A stretch of 40,663 nt of DNA from a virus, in the IMG/VR virus record IMGVR_UViG_3300031673_000175, positions 1-40,663 of that record; one strand, 5' to 3'. This document shows, in pieces, positions 14,113-22,388 of the stretch. Below the pieces are notes generated by a model. It ran no database searches and was not told where the DNA came from. It was given only the letters and a program-made list of their open reading frames with translations. Position numbers and translations under genes: made by a program. Numbering within the stretch: the stretch's first letter is position 1; each line of letters starts with the position of its first letter.

Positions 14113-14285
14113 TGCCGAGCAAATCGAAGGCTCAGCACGCGCTCATGGCTATGGCTTCCACGGCACGGGGCCGTATGAAGCTCAAGGCCGATGGCATGAA
14201 GATGCCGCCACAGAGTGTTGCCCTTGAATTTCGACACGCAGATAAGGGCAAACGGTTTCACCAGAAACACGTCAGGGAGAAGTAG
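14112..14285 (+). CDS. Small basic protein, 57 aa
   Basis: GTG start overlapping the last base of the scaffold stop (TAGTG). Begins MPSKSKAQHALMAMASTARG and is rich in Lys, Arg and His throughout. It could bind DNA or the capsid interior. The frame continues upstream but would lie inside the scaffold gene. Function unknown. Confidence 0.6.
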   Translation: MPSKSKAQHALMAMASTARGRMKLKADGMKMPPQSVALEFRHADKGKRFHQKHVREK

Positions 14286-14286
14286 C

Positions 14287-14469
14287 ATGGCGAGCAAGAA
14301 ACGGTGGATTCAGGGGGCGATCAAGCATCCGGGAGTCGAGAAGAAAGCGGCTGCCGCTGCGGGCGAATCAACGCATCAGTACATGATGGAGCACGAGAAC
14401 GCCCCCGGCAAATCCGGTGCACGAGCACGCCTCGGGCTTCGTCTCTCGGCCATGGCGAAGCGTAAATAA
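14287..14469 (+). CDS. Small basic conserved-type phage protein, 60 aa
   Basis: Starts MASKKRWIQGAIKHPGVEKK. This N-terminal style (KRWIQxAIKxPG) is a recurring small phage protein found near structural genes, role unknown. GGGAGAAG precedes the ATG. It is followed by the hairpin/terminator at 14465-14510, so it is the last gene of this transcript. Confidence 0.75.
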   Translation: MASKKRWIQGAIKHPGVEKKAAAAAGESTHQYMMEHENAPGKSGARARLGLRLSAMAKRK

Positions 14470-14510
14470 AGCGAAAGCCGGTTCGCTTTATTAGCCGAAA
14501 GTTCGGTTTT
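14465..14510 (+). terminator. Hairpins and T-run between scaffold block and capsid gene
   Basis: A perfect 11-bp inverted repeat (AATAAAGCGAA, six-base loop, TTCGCTTTATT) at 14465-14492 is followed by a short hairpin CCGAAAGTTCGG (14495-14506) and TTTT. The second part looks like a rho-independent terminator, probably attenuating rather than absolute. Confidence 0.65.
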
Positions 14511-14586
14511 CGCGCCGTTACGGGCCAATTTATGCCCTTTCAGGGCCATTTAACCGTACGGAGCGATCAAAGTTTCCGTAGCGTCA

Positions 14587-14602
14587 TGTTTCACGTGAAA
14601 CA
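14587..14602. other. parS-like ParB-binding site, perfect consensus
   Basis: TGTTTCACGTGAAACA is a perfect 16-bp palindrome identical to the canonical bacterial chromosomal parS, bound by ParB/Spo0J. It lies in the non-coding leader between the terminator and the major capsid gene. No parA or parB gene is in the window, so any ParB would come from the host. Confidence 0.85.
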
Positions 14603-14607
14603 CCAAG

Positions 14608-14637
14608 TTGACACTGCGTCATTTTTCTGAGCATCAT
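14608..14637 (+). promoter_or_regulatory. Capsid-gene promoter candidate within TGAC-N5-GTCA box
   Basis: TTGACA (14608-14613) is a perfect -35 box and overlaps the palindrome TGACACTGCGTCA (14609-14621). CATCAT (14632-14637) lies 18 bases downstream as a possible -10. A regulator bound to the palindrome would cover the -35 box. It is the first promoter-like signal after the terminator. Confidence 0.5.
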
Positions 14638-14760
14638 AGATTCATCGGGCAACCGATTCGCTCCCACACCCGCACGTCGCGGCGGTGGCGACTAGAGCGG
14701 CCTCCCTCGGGGACACGGCCAACAGCAGGTCCGTAAACCCAACGAGGGATTGCCCCGCTC

Positions 14761-15684
14761 ATGGCCGACGCATACGAAATTGCCCTTGCCGAGACTCGCT
14801 TCTCGCAGATGCTGGAACTGGCGCTTCAGCAAATGGGCTCCAAGCTTCGCGGCACCGTTCGCGAGCAGGCGATTACCGGCGCCAAGCTGATGTCCCCGAT
14901 CCAGCAGATCGAACCCGTCCAGATGAAGGCGGTTACGGCGCGATTCGCGGACAAGAACTACGACGCCAACCAGTACACCCGCCGTTGGGTTGCGCCTACC
15001 GACTGGACCGGCGATACCCTGATCGACACCTTCGACCTGCTCAAGACGCAGATCGACCCGAAAGGCGAGACGGTGCGGTCGTGGGCCGAGGCGGCTGGCC
15101 GCACCTTCGATGACACTCTCATCGCGGCTGCGACCGGGACCAATTCCATCGGCACCGACGCCAACTCGCTGTCGTCGGAAACCTTCGACACCACGAAGTT
15201 CCAGGTCAGTGTGGACTTCGGCGGCACGGCTTCGGGCGCGCTCGTTGCCAAGCTGATCGAAGGCCGGCGCATCCTGCGTCATTACCACGTCGATCTGGAG
15301 GTTGAGCCCCCGACCTGGATCATCGGTTCGACCCAGGAAGCCGACCTGCTCAAACAGTCGCAGGTGTCGTCCAGCGAATTCAATCGCAACGGCGGCGTCG
15401 TGGAGAACGGCACCGTGACGCGGCTCTACGGCTGCAACATCAAGGTCATGGAGCGCCTCCCCGTCGTGACCACCAATACCCGTGGCACGCTGCTCTACGT
15501 CAAGAGCGGCCTCGTCCTCGGCATGTGGCAGGACATCAAGACGCAGATCGCCCAGATTTTCACCAAGGAGGGCAATCCGTGGAACGTTTCCACGGTGCTG
15601 TCGCACGGCGCGACGCGGACCCGTCCCGGCAAGGTCGTGCAGATTCTCTGCCACGATACCGCCGGCGCCGACATCACGCCGTAA
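14761..15684 (+). CDS. Major capsid protein
   Basis: 307 residues. Starts MADAYEIALAETRFSQMLEL. The position after portal and scaffold, the length, and the mixed alpha/beta composition fit an HK97-fold major capsid protein of podoviruses. Elements such as DWTGDTLIDTFDLLKTQIDP and GRTFDDTLIAAATG resemble the P-domain helix and nearby loops of such capsids. A leader of about 120 bases without genes precedes it. No delta-domain or protease site could be seen. Confidence 0.82.
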   Translation: MADAYEIALAETRFSQMLELALQQMGSKLRGTVREQAITGAKLMSPIQQIEPVQMKAVTARFADKNYDANQYTRRWVAPTDWTGDTLIDTFDLLKTQIDPKGETVRSWAEAAGRTFDDTLIAAATGTNSIGTDANSLSSETFDTTKFQVSVDFGGTASGALVAKLIEGRRILRHYHVDLEVEPPTWIIGSTQEADLLKQSQVSSSEFNRNGGVVENGTVTRLYGCNIKVMERLPVVTTNTRGTLLYVKSGLVLGMWQDIKTQIAQIFTKEGNPWNVSTVLSHGATRTRPGKVVQILCHDTAGADITP

Positions 15685-15744
15685 CGCAACTGAGCAACCG
15701 GCGGGGCTTCGGCTCCGCCGCGACCTCAAGAGGAACGAACAGAC

Positions 15745-16272
15745 ATGGCCACCGAAGCCCTCAAGTCCACAGTCATCACCGGTTACGATGCCTCGCCCCC
15801 GACCAAACCGGCTGGCGGCGCGGGCGGCGCGAACGGTCTTCAGGAGATTTCCGGGTCCGTCACGACCACGACCGGTGTCACGACCGGTTCGACCTATCAG
15901 CTTGTCCGCCTGCGTTCGGACGCTTACGTCAAGCGCGTCATCCTGGAATCGGCGGCCATGAGCACGTCGGCCAGCATGAATATCGGCCTGTACTACTCAG
16001 ATGCCAATGACGGCACCGCGAAGGCCAATCAGGGCACCGCTCTCTCTGCGGCTCTCTTTGCCTCTGCCGTCTCGGTCGCTTCGGCCGTGGTCGCCAGCGA
16101 TGTGACCAACCAGTCCGGCAGCTACACCATCGACAAGCGCGTACAGCCGCTCTGGCAGGCGGCCGGTCTGTCGTCCGATCCTGGCGGGTTCTTCGATGTG
16201 ACCGCCGTGGCGGCCTCGACCGTGACGGCCGGCGGCCTGATGGGTGTGTCCGTCGAGTTCACGACCGTCTGA
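15745..16272 (+). CDS. Capsid-adjacent structural protein, 175 aa
   Basis: Starts MATEALKSTVITGYDASPPT. Rich in Ala, Ser, Thr and Val with predicted beta-strands, and directly follows the capsid gene. A head decoration (cement) or capsid-vertex protein is plausible from position and composition, but no family was recognised. AAGAGGAACG lies upstream of the ATG. Confidence 0.7.
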   Translation: MATEALKSTVITGYDASPPTKPAGGAGGANGLQEISGSVTTTTGVTTGSTYQLVRLRSDAYVKRVILESAAMSTSASMNIGLYYSDANDGTAKANQGTALSAALFASAVSVASAVVASDVTNQSGSYTIDKRVQPLWQAAGLSSDPGGFFDVTAVAASTVTAGGLMGVSVEFTTV

Positions 16273-16284
16273 GGGAGATAGCCA

Positions 16285-16506
16285 GTGGCCGATACCTTCT
16301 TCGGAATCAATACCGGAGACCCGGAAATCGATTCGAGTGTTCAGGTCGGCGCGACCACCAACTCGACCGATGTGGAAGTGCGCGTCACCAACAACGATAT
16401 CGGCGTGACGGGCCAGAAGATCACGCGCCTTGAGGTCTATCGCAAACTGGAGGCGATCCGGGACTATATCACCAGCGCGATGAACACCACGTTCCCGGAG
16501 TTCTGA
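16285..16506 (+). CDS. Small structural-region protein, 73 aa
   Basis: GTG start with GAGGGAGA upstream. Begins MADTFFGINTGDPEIDSSVQ and ends with a helical stretch (LEVYRKLEAIRDYITSAM). Its stop overlaps the next ATG by one base. Probably a minor head protein; function unknown. Confidence 0.68.
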   Translation: MADTFFGINTGDPEIDSSVQVGATTNSTDVEVRVTNNDIGVTGQKITRLEVYRKLEAIRDYITSAMNTTFPEF

Positions 16507-16820
16507 TGCTACAGGACCGGATTCTCATCTCCAACGTCGCGGCCAGCACGCCATTCACCGTTATGGGCGGCCGGTACAACATCGCCGTGATCGGCTCGAC
16601 ATTCGGCACCGTCAAAATTCAGAAGCTCGGCCCGGACGGTACGACTTATCTGGATTTGTTTGGCGAGTTCAACAATGCCGGAACAGAAGCCGATCTCGTG
16701 ATTGGCACCTTCGCCGCCAATGGCGTCAAGACATTCGATCTCGCGCCGGGCGCCTATCAGGCGACGATTGCCTCTGCGACGGCCGTGTATGTCGAAATCG
16801 CGCGAGTGACCGTCATCTGA
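16506..16820 (+). CDS. Small beta-rich structural-region protein, 104 aa
   Basis: Starts MLQDRILISNVAASTPFTVM. Alternating Val, Ile, Thr and Gly (for example NGVKTFDLAPGAYQATI) suggests a beta-sandwich. Lying between capsid and tail genes, it may be a head-decoration or joining protein. No specific family recognised. Confidence 0.68.
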   Translation: MLQDRILISNVAASTPFTVMGGRYNIAVIGSTFGTVKIQKLGPDGTTYLDLFGEFNNAGTEADLVIGTFAANGVKTFDLAPGAYQATIASATAVYVEIARVTVI

Positions 16821-16838
16821 CGGCTCTGGAGTCGTCAT

Positions 16839-18053
16839 ATGGCCCTCTTGAATCCGACAGCAATCGCCAATAGAGCGCTCCAGCGTGTCGGCGCCGCATT
16901 GCTGGCGGCCGGGACTCTCTCGACAGCCACCAGCCGCGAAGCCACTCAAGTCAACACCTGCTATGACATGCTGCGCCAGTCCGAACTGCGCCGCAACGTC
17001 TGGACCTTCTCGACGCGGCGCACGGTGCTGCGCCCGTACAATACTCCGTCCAACATCGTGAACAGCGGCACGCCAAATCAGGCAGGCGTCACGCAGATGA
17101 TCACCTTCGGAACATGGGCGACGGGAACGACCTATGCCCAGAGCGATATCGCCGTGGGCTCCGACGGCCATCTCTACGTGTCGCTGCAAGCCTCCAATCT
17201 CGGTAAAGACCCGACGCTGGACACTTCCTATGCATGGTGGACGCTCTACTTCGGCCCCGATGTGGCCCAGGAGTTCGTGACCACCTACGTCTCGACGATC
17301 ACCTACGCTATCGGCAACAACGTCATCGGCAGCGACGGCAACCCGTATCAATCCATCGCCAACTCCAACACGGGCAACAATCCGGTCACGGATGGCGGCG
17401 TCCATTGGGCCACCGGAACGGCCGTGGCGACCAAGGTTGCGCTTCCGACCGGCTTCTATTCCGGCGAACTGATGTACGTCGGCAACAATCTCTATCTCTC
17501 GCTGGTCAACAACAACACTGTCGATCCGACCACCAACGTCGATTTCGTGTCCGGCAGCAGTTATACGAATGCCTGGATGCAGATGACGACGGCGGCGACA
17601 CTGTCGGCACTCAACTTCATCTATCCCATCGGCGCCGGGCCGCTCTCCGATACGTTGACCCGGAACGTCTATCGCCTACCGGTTGGTTTCTTGCGGGAAG
17701 CTCCGCAGATGCCCAAACAGGGTTCCTACACCGAACTCGGCGCCCCGACGAACCTGCCGTACAACGATTGGGAATATGACGGGCACTACATCCTGTCGTC
17801 CGGTACAGGCCCGCTGGTGCTGCGCTTCGCGGCCGACGTGCGCGATACTACCCTATTCGACCCCATGTTCGCGGAGGGATTTGCCTGCCGCATCGCCCTG
17901 GAGATTGCCGAGTCGCTGACGCAATCCGAGGCCAAGCTCCAGATCATCGGGCAGATGTACGCGAAGTTCATGGGCGATGCGCGGGAGGTCAACGCTATTG
18001 AGCAGGGGCCGATAGAGCAACCGCTCGACGATTTCCTCCAGGTGCGTTACTGA
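16839..18053 (+). CDS. Tail tubular protein A-like, with CBM-like inserts
   Basis: 404 residues. The N-terminus (NPTAIANRALQRVGAALLAA, then a helical segment to WTFSTRR at about 55-61) and C-terminus (EIAESLTQSEAKLQIIGQMY) fit T7 gp11-type tail tube or gatekeeper proteins that close the portal and connect the tail. Between them, residues about 90-245 hold two or three copies of an aromatic module (TTYAQSDIAVGSDGHLYVSL; NNVIGSDGNPYQSIANSNTG), resembling small carbohydrate-binding modules. The family is normally about 200 residues, so the insert explains the greater length. Confidence 0.78.
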   Translation: MALLNPTAIANRALQRVGAALLAAGTLSTATSREATQVNTCYDMLRQSELRRNVWTFSTRRTVLRPYNTPSNIVNSGTPNQAGVTQMITFGTWATGTTYAQSDIAVGSDGHLYVSLQASNLGKDPTLDTSYAWWTLYFGPDVAQEFVTTYVSTITYAIGNNVIGSDGNPYQSIANSNTGNNPVTDGGVHWATGTAVATKVALPTGFYSGELMYVGNNLYLSLVNNNTVDPTTNVDFVSGSSYTNAWMQMTTAATLSALNFIYPIGAGPLSDTLTRNVYRLPVGFLREAPQMPKQGSYTELGAPTNLPYNDWEYDGHYILSSGTGPLVLRFAADVRDTTLFDPMFAEGFACRIALEIAESLTQSEAKLQIIGQMYAKFMGDAREVNAIEQGPIEQPLDDFLQVRY

Positions 18054-18054
18054 G

Positions 18055-21000
18055 ATGCCGGGCGCATCCTTCGTTCAGACCAGTTTCCTCGGGGGTGCAT
18101 GGTCGCCGCCTGCACAGACACGCACAGACCTGCCCGGCTACAAAACCGCGCTCAAGGTGTGCACGAACGCCTATCCGCGCATCAACGGAGCTTGGACGCG
18201 GCGTCCCGGCTTCCAGTTCATGGCCCACACGCGCCAAGGCCAGCAAGGACGCCTGATCGGCCTAGAGTTCAGTTATCAGACACCGTTCCAGCTTGAACTG
18301 ACGAATGCCACAATGCGGGCCTATCTTGGACAGGCGCTCGTCCTGACCGGTGATAACAATGTCACGGTGAGCGCCATCAGCACGGCGACGCCTGCTGTCG
18401 TGACGGTCAATGGCGCGCTGCCGAGTACGTGGGCTAACGGCGACACTATCGTCTTTAATTTCGCGCAGCCGATGTCCACGCCGGTTCTGTCCGGCCGCCA
18501 GTTCACGATTTCCGCAATCACTGCCACGACGTTCGCGCTCAACGACGCGCTGACGGGGGCGGCCGTCAACGGTACTGGACTCGCCTACGCCGCTACCACC
18601 TTCGGGCTGGACTATATATACAAGGTTCAGGAATGGACGACGCCATACACGGCCGACGAATTGAACGATGTTCGGCTGGTGAAGAACGGCACGACGGGAC
18701 TTCTGCTCCACGCCAAGCATCAACCGCAATCTCTGACCTACGGCTCATCCGGTATCGTGATGGCGGCGCAGTCCTTCAGCGACGGCCCTTATCTCGACAT
18801 CAACGCCACGACCACGACGCTGACGCCGAGTGCGGCTTCCGGCTCGATCACGCTGACGGCCAGCAGCACGGCTGGGATCAACAATAACTACGGATTCGCC
18901 TCAAGCGATATCGGGCGCCTTGTTCGGTTTCAGTCGGCGCCTGCGGCTTATGCTAGCGGCACGACCTATGCCAAGGACGCCTTAGTTCTGGGTTCGGACA
19001 ACAATATCTATCAATCGGTGGCTGGAGCGAATATCGGCCACGATCCGACGACGGACGATGCCACACACTGGGTGCTGACCGGCCAGGCCGTGACCTGGAC
19101 ATGGCTGACCATCACGGCGTGGACTAGCACAACGGTTGTGACTGCTACCGTCAACGGCGACGCGTTGCCGTCGCTGGCCGCTTCAACCTCGTGGCAACTC
19201 GGCCTCTGGAGCGACACGACTGGGTGGCCGACCTGCGGAACGTGGTTTCAAGGGCGCTTCTGGCTCGGCAGCAAGACGGTTCCGAACCGGCTTGACGCCA
19301 GCGTTTCCAATGACGATTTCAACTTTGCGCCGACGGCGCCGGATGGCACCGTGGGAGACGCCAACGCCATCGCCGCGCCGTACAATGCTCCGGACAGCAG
19401 CCAACTTTATTGGATGCTGCCAGTCCAGGCGGGCGGTGTCACACTGGGAACCAACAGCGGCGAATGGCTGGTGCGCGCTTCCGCGCTGGGCGATCCGATC
19501 ACTCCGACCAGCATCCAGATTCAGCGCGTCTCGACCTATGGCTGCGCCAATATCGATCCGGTGAATGCACAACTGACTTCAGTCTTTGTGCAACGCGAGC
19601 GCCGTAAAGTGCTGGACTACGCCAACTATCCTTTCGGAGAGGCGACGGGCTGGTACGCGGCCGATCTGACGCTCTACAGCGATGACAAGAGCGCGGGCGG
19701 CATCGAGGAACTGCGCTATCAGGAAGAGCCTAACAAGCTGCTATGGGCGCGGCGCACCGATGGAACGCTGATTGGCAGCACATTCCAGCACGCACCGTAT
19801 GGAAGGGAAAGCTACAATGGCTGGCATGATCATCCTGTCGGCGGCAATCGCACTGTGGTTTCTATTTCCACCGGACCCTCCTTCGATGGCCTGAGCACCA
19901 CGCTCTTTGCCGTGTTGAAGAACGCCACGACCGGCTATTACGAATGCGTGGCGCTGACACAACCCTTCGAGGACGATACGGCGGCATGGGCCGCGAACTT
20001 CACGGACGGCACCGCGTCGCCCAGCGCGAGCTATATCATGCAGACGACCAATGGCGACCCGTTCGACGGCATCCGCATTTACGGCCTCTATGATATCGCC
20101 GGTCAGACGGTAACGCCGCAGATCGCCGGATACGATCTTGGCGACTTCACGGTCAACGGCTCTGGCTATGTAGATGTGCCGTTCACGACGACCTTCACCA
20201 AGGCGGTTGTGGAATCCTACAACAACGGAACAGATTACGGGCTGTTCGCGCTTCCCATGGCCGAGGCGCTTCCGGTCAGTTTCCAGAATGCAGGTCTTGG
20301 CGCCTATGTGGGCGAAACCACGAATCTAAGCGGGAATGGGATTTATCAGACATTCCTGGATGAGTCTCAGAATATTGTAGTGATGAATCAAGCCAACGGG
20401 TTGCGTGTATATAACGCAATAACGACAGATCAAATTCGAGACGCAACTGTCGCGCAGATTGGTGGCTTGGCATCCGGGTACACAGGATTCTATCTGACTA
20501 GCGGGAACATTAGCAATTCTGTGTACCATCCCGGCACCGGCTGCGTATATGCACATGTCGGCAGCAGCAATTATTCGCCAATCTGGAAGATAGATATTAC
20601 GACGCTGCGGCTGGTCCAGTCTTACGGCAAAGACAACGCGCTAGGTGGCGCAGGTTACTATCCGACCTCGATGGCGATGATTGCGCTTTCTATGGGCGGA
20701 CTGAATTTCATCGTTCAGGCGTCGCACGGAAACGGCGGCCCGACTTGGCCGGTCACGATGTTCAATGCGGATGTATTGGACTACGTCTCCCAATATAGCG
20801 GCAGCGATACCCATATCTTTATGTGCGAAGGCGCCTCGAATGCCGGTGTCTTCTTCGGCCTTGGCACACCAGCATACGAGAGTGGCTACAAATCGACTGC
20901 GGTGTCGATCTACAAGTTCGCCGTACAGGCTGCTCCCTTCTTCGGAATCGGTGCCGTCGATTTCACGACCGCGGTCATCGGGACGTTGACGCCTGCGAGC

Positions 21001-21903
21001 GTCGATTCGACTTGGACGAATATGACTGGGTTTGCCGGTTTTGCCTTCGACCCGACGGACGACAATCTGCTGGCGGTTGCTCAGAATACCTATGATGCCG
21101 TGACCAACAAGTACTACTGGCTCAAGATCAATTCCGCCACGGGTGCGGTTATATGGGCAACAGCAATCACATCCACGCAATACCCAGGAGCAGCGATCCA
21201 ATGGCCGCAGACGCGGCCGAAGAATGGTATTATTTGCTACAGTTTCGGCAGCACTTGGTATTCCCTGAATACCGCGACCGGCGTTCTGACGACGACTGCC
21301 ATCACGACAGGAGGCTATATTAACGGCGGTGTGCAACTTTATTGGCCGGAACAACACGCCATTGTGCTAAAAACGCAGGCCTTCTGGAATCCTGCCGACG
21401 TGACGCCGCTGGGTGCCTATGCCGTGTCCAATAACGGCGCAGGTTGGACCACGGAATGGTCGCTGTTGACCCTCAAGGCGCCTACACTCTCGGCCGATTG
21501 GCCGCCGCCGTCCAACTACAACTTCTCGCTGCCGGCGACCATTGGCGTGACCTATACCTCCAAGGGCCAGTTGCTCAAGCCGGACTTCGGCTATGAGAGC
21601 GGCGCCCGCAACGGTCCCGGCTTCGGCAAAATCCGGCGGCATCACTGGTATGGCGCCACCATGGTACGCTCCCAGACTTTCCAGATCGGCACCGATCCAG
21701 CCGGAACGCTCTACGACGTGCCGATGCTGGACTACACCACGAATCAGGTATCATCGCCGTCCCCGGCGCTTTACTCGGGAACCGTGAGTCAAACGCTTCA
21801 GGACGGCTATTCGTTCGATAACTCGATCTACTGGCAGGTTTCGCGCCCGACCCCGCTGACGATCAGCGCCATGGGCGGATTTTTGGAGACTCAAGACAAG
21901 TGA
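18055..21903 (+). CDS. Tail tubular protein B-like nozzle protein with large insert
   Basis: 1282 residues. The start MPGASFVQTSFLGGAWSPPA followed by LKVCTNAYPRINGAWTRRPG is the usual N-terminal pattern of large podovirus tail (nozzle) proteins. One CBM-like module lies at about 298-345 (GTTYAKDALVLGSDNNIYQS), as in the preceding tail gene. Residues about 745-1120 look like a beta-propeller-type insert with repeated blades, and part of its DNA (about 20290-20700) is AT-richer than the flanks. The C-terminal part (about 1150-1282) resumes the tail pattern. Confidence 0.8.
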   Translation: MPGASFVQTSFLGGAWSPPAQTRTDLPGYKTALKVCTNAYPRINGAWTRRPGFQFMAHTRQGQQGRLIGLEFSYQTPFQLELTNATMRAYLGQALVLTGDNNVTVSAISTATPAVVTVNGALPSTWANGDTIVFNFAQPMSTPVLSGRQFTISAITATTFALNDALTGAAVNGTGLAYAATTFGLDYIYKVQEWTTPYTADELNDVRLVKNGTTGLLLHAKHQPQSLTYGSSGIVMAAQSFSDGPYLDINATTTTLTPSAASGSITLTASSTAGINNNYGFASSDIGRLVRFQSAPAAYASGTTYAKDALVLGSDNNIYQSVAGANIGHDPTTDDATHWVLTGQAVTWTWLTITAWTSTTVVTATVNGDALPSLAASTSWQLGLWSDTTGWPTCGTWFQGRFWLGSKTVPNRLDASVSNDDFNFAPTAPDGTVGDANAIAAPYNAPDSSQLYWMLPVQAGGVTLGTNSGEWLVRASALGDPITPTSIQIQRVSTYGCANIDPVNAQLTSVFVQRERRKVLDYANYPFGEATGWYAADLTLYSDDKSAGGIEELRYQEEPNKLLWARRTDGTLIGSTFQHAPYGRESYNGWHDHPVGGNRTVVSISTGPSFDGLSTTLFAVLKNATTGYYECVALTQPFEDDTAAWAANFTDGTASPSASYIMQTTNGDPFDGIRIYGLYDIAGQTVTPQIAGYDLGDFTVNGSGYVDVPFTTTFTKAVVESYNNGTDYGLFALPMAEALPVSFQNAGLGAYVGETTNLSGNGIYQTFLDESQNIVVMNQANGLRVYNAITTDQIRDATVAQIGGLASGYTGFYLTSGNISNSVYHPGTGCVYAHVGSSNYSPIWKIDITTLRLVQSYGKDNALGGAGYYPTSMAMIALSMGGLNFIVQASHGNGGPTWPVTMFNADVLDYVSQYSGSDTHIFMCEGASNAGVFFGLGTPAYESGYKSTAVSIYKFAVQAAPFFGIGAVDFTTAVIGTLTPASVDSTWTNMTGFAGFAFDPTDDNLLAVAQNTYDAVTNKYYWLKINSATGAVIWATAITSTQYPGAAIQWPQTRPKNGIICYSFGSTWYSLNTATGVLTTTAITTGGYINGGVQLYWPEQHAIVLKTQAFWNPADVTPLGAYAVSNNGAGWTTEWSLLTLKAPTLSADWPPPSNYNFSLPATIGVTYTSKGQLLKPDFGYESGARNGPGFGKIRRHHWYGATMVRSQTFQIGTDPAGTLYDVPMLDYTTNQVSSPSPALYSGTVSQTLQDGYSFDNSIYWQVSRPTPLTISAMGGFLETQDK

Positions 21904-22385
21904 ACGACTGGTTCGGCGCAGCATCAGACCTGATCGGAGGCGTGACGGATTTTCTCTCCGGGAGCGCAAAGGCAGCGGGCTATGGGAAAGCGGCGGCCGG
22001 GTATGAGAGCGCGGCAGCTATTGCCGGCCAGCAAGCGGCCATCACTCAACGCAGCACGGCAATTCAGGAAACGCAGGCCAGCCGGAACGTCTATCGCGCT
22101 ATCAGCGGCGGTCAGGCGGCCGAGGCAGCGGCCGGTCTTTCGGGTGGTGGCAGCGCGCAGTACGTGCAGCGCGGTAGCGCGCAACAGGGCGGCCTGACCA
22201 AGGGCCTTATTGCCAATCAGGGCCTCATCACGCAGCAAGGTTATCTGGCCGAACAGCAGTCCGATATCGGCCAACAGCAGCAGACACAAGCCATGCAGAA
22301 GGCGGCGCAGGCCCGTGGCGGCGGCGGTCTTCTGGGCGGCATTATCGGGGCCATCGGCTCCGTCGGCTCCATATTCGGGTTATAG
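21900..22385 (+). CDS. Internal virion (ejection) protein A-like, 161 aa
   Basis: GTG start overlapping the preceding stop (GTGA). Begins MNDWFGAASDLIGGVTDFLS, followed by long Ala/Gln-rich helices and a glycine-rich hydrophobic C-terminus (GGGGLLGGIIGAIGSVGSIF). Size, composition and position match T7 gp14-type ejection proteins that enter the host envelope with the DNA. Confidence 0.72.
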   Translation: MNDWFGAASDLIGGVTDFLSGSAKAAGYGKAAAGYESAAAIAGQQAAITQRSTAIQETQASRNVYRAISGGQAAEAAAGLSGGGSAQYVQRGSAQQGGLTKGLIANQGLITQQGYLAEQQSDIGQQQQTQAMQKAAQARGGGGLLGGIIGAIGSVGSIFGL

Positions 22386-22388
22386 GCG

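Noticed and set aside
14692-15729. Long antisense frame opposite the capsid gene
   Set aside because: Typical shadow of a GC-rich gene; the plus-strand frame has the capsid context, a ribosome site and gene order.
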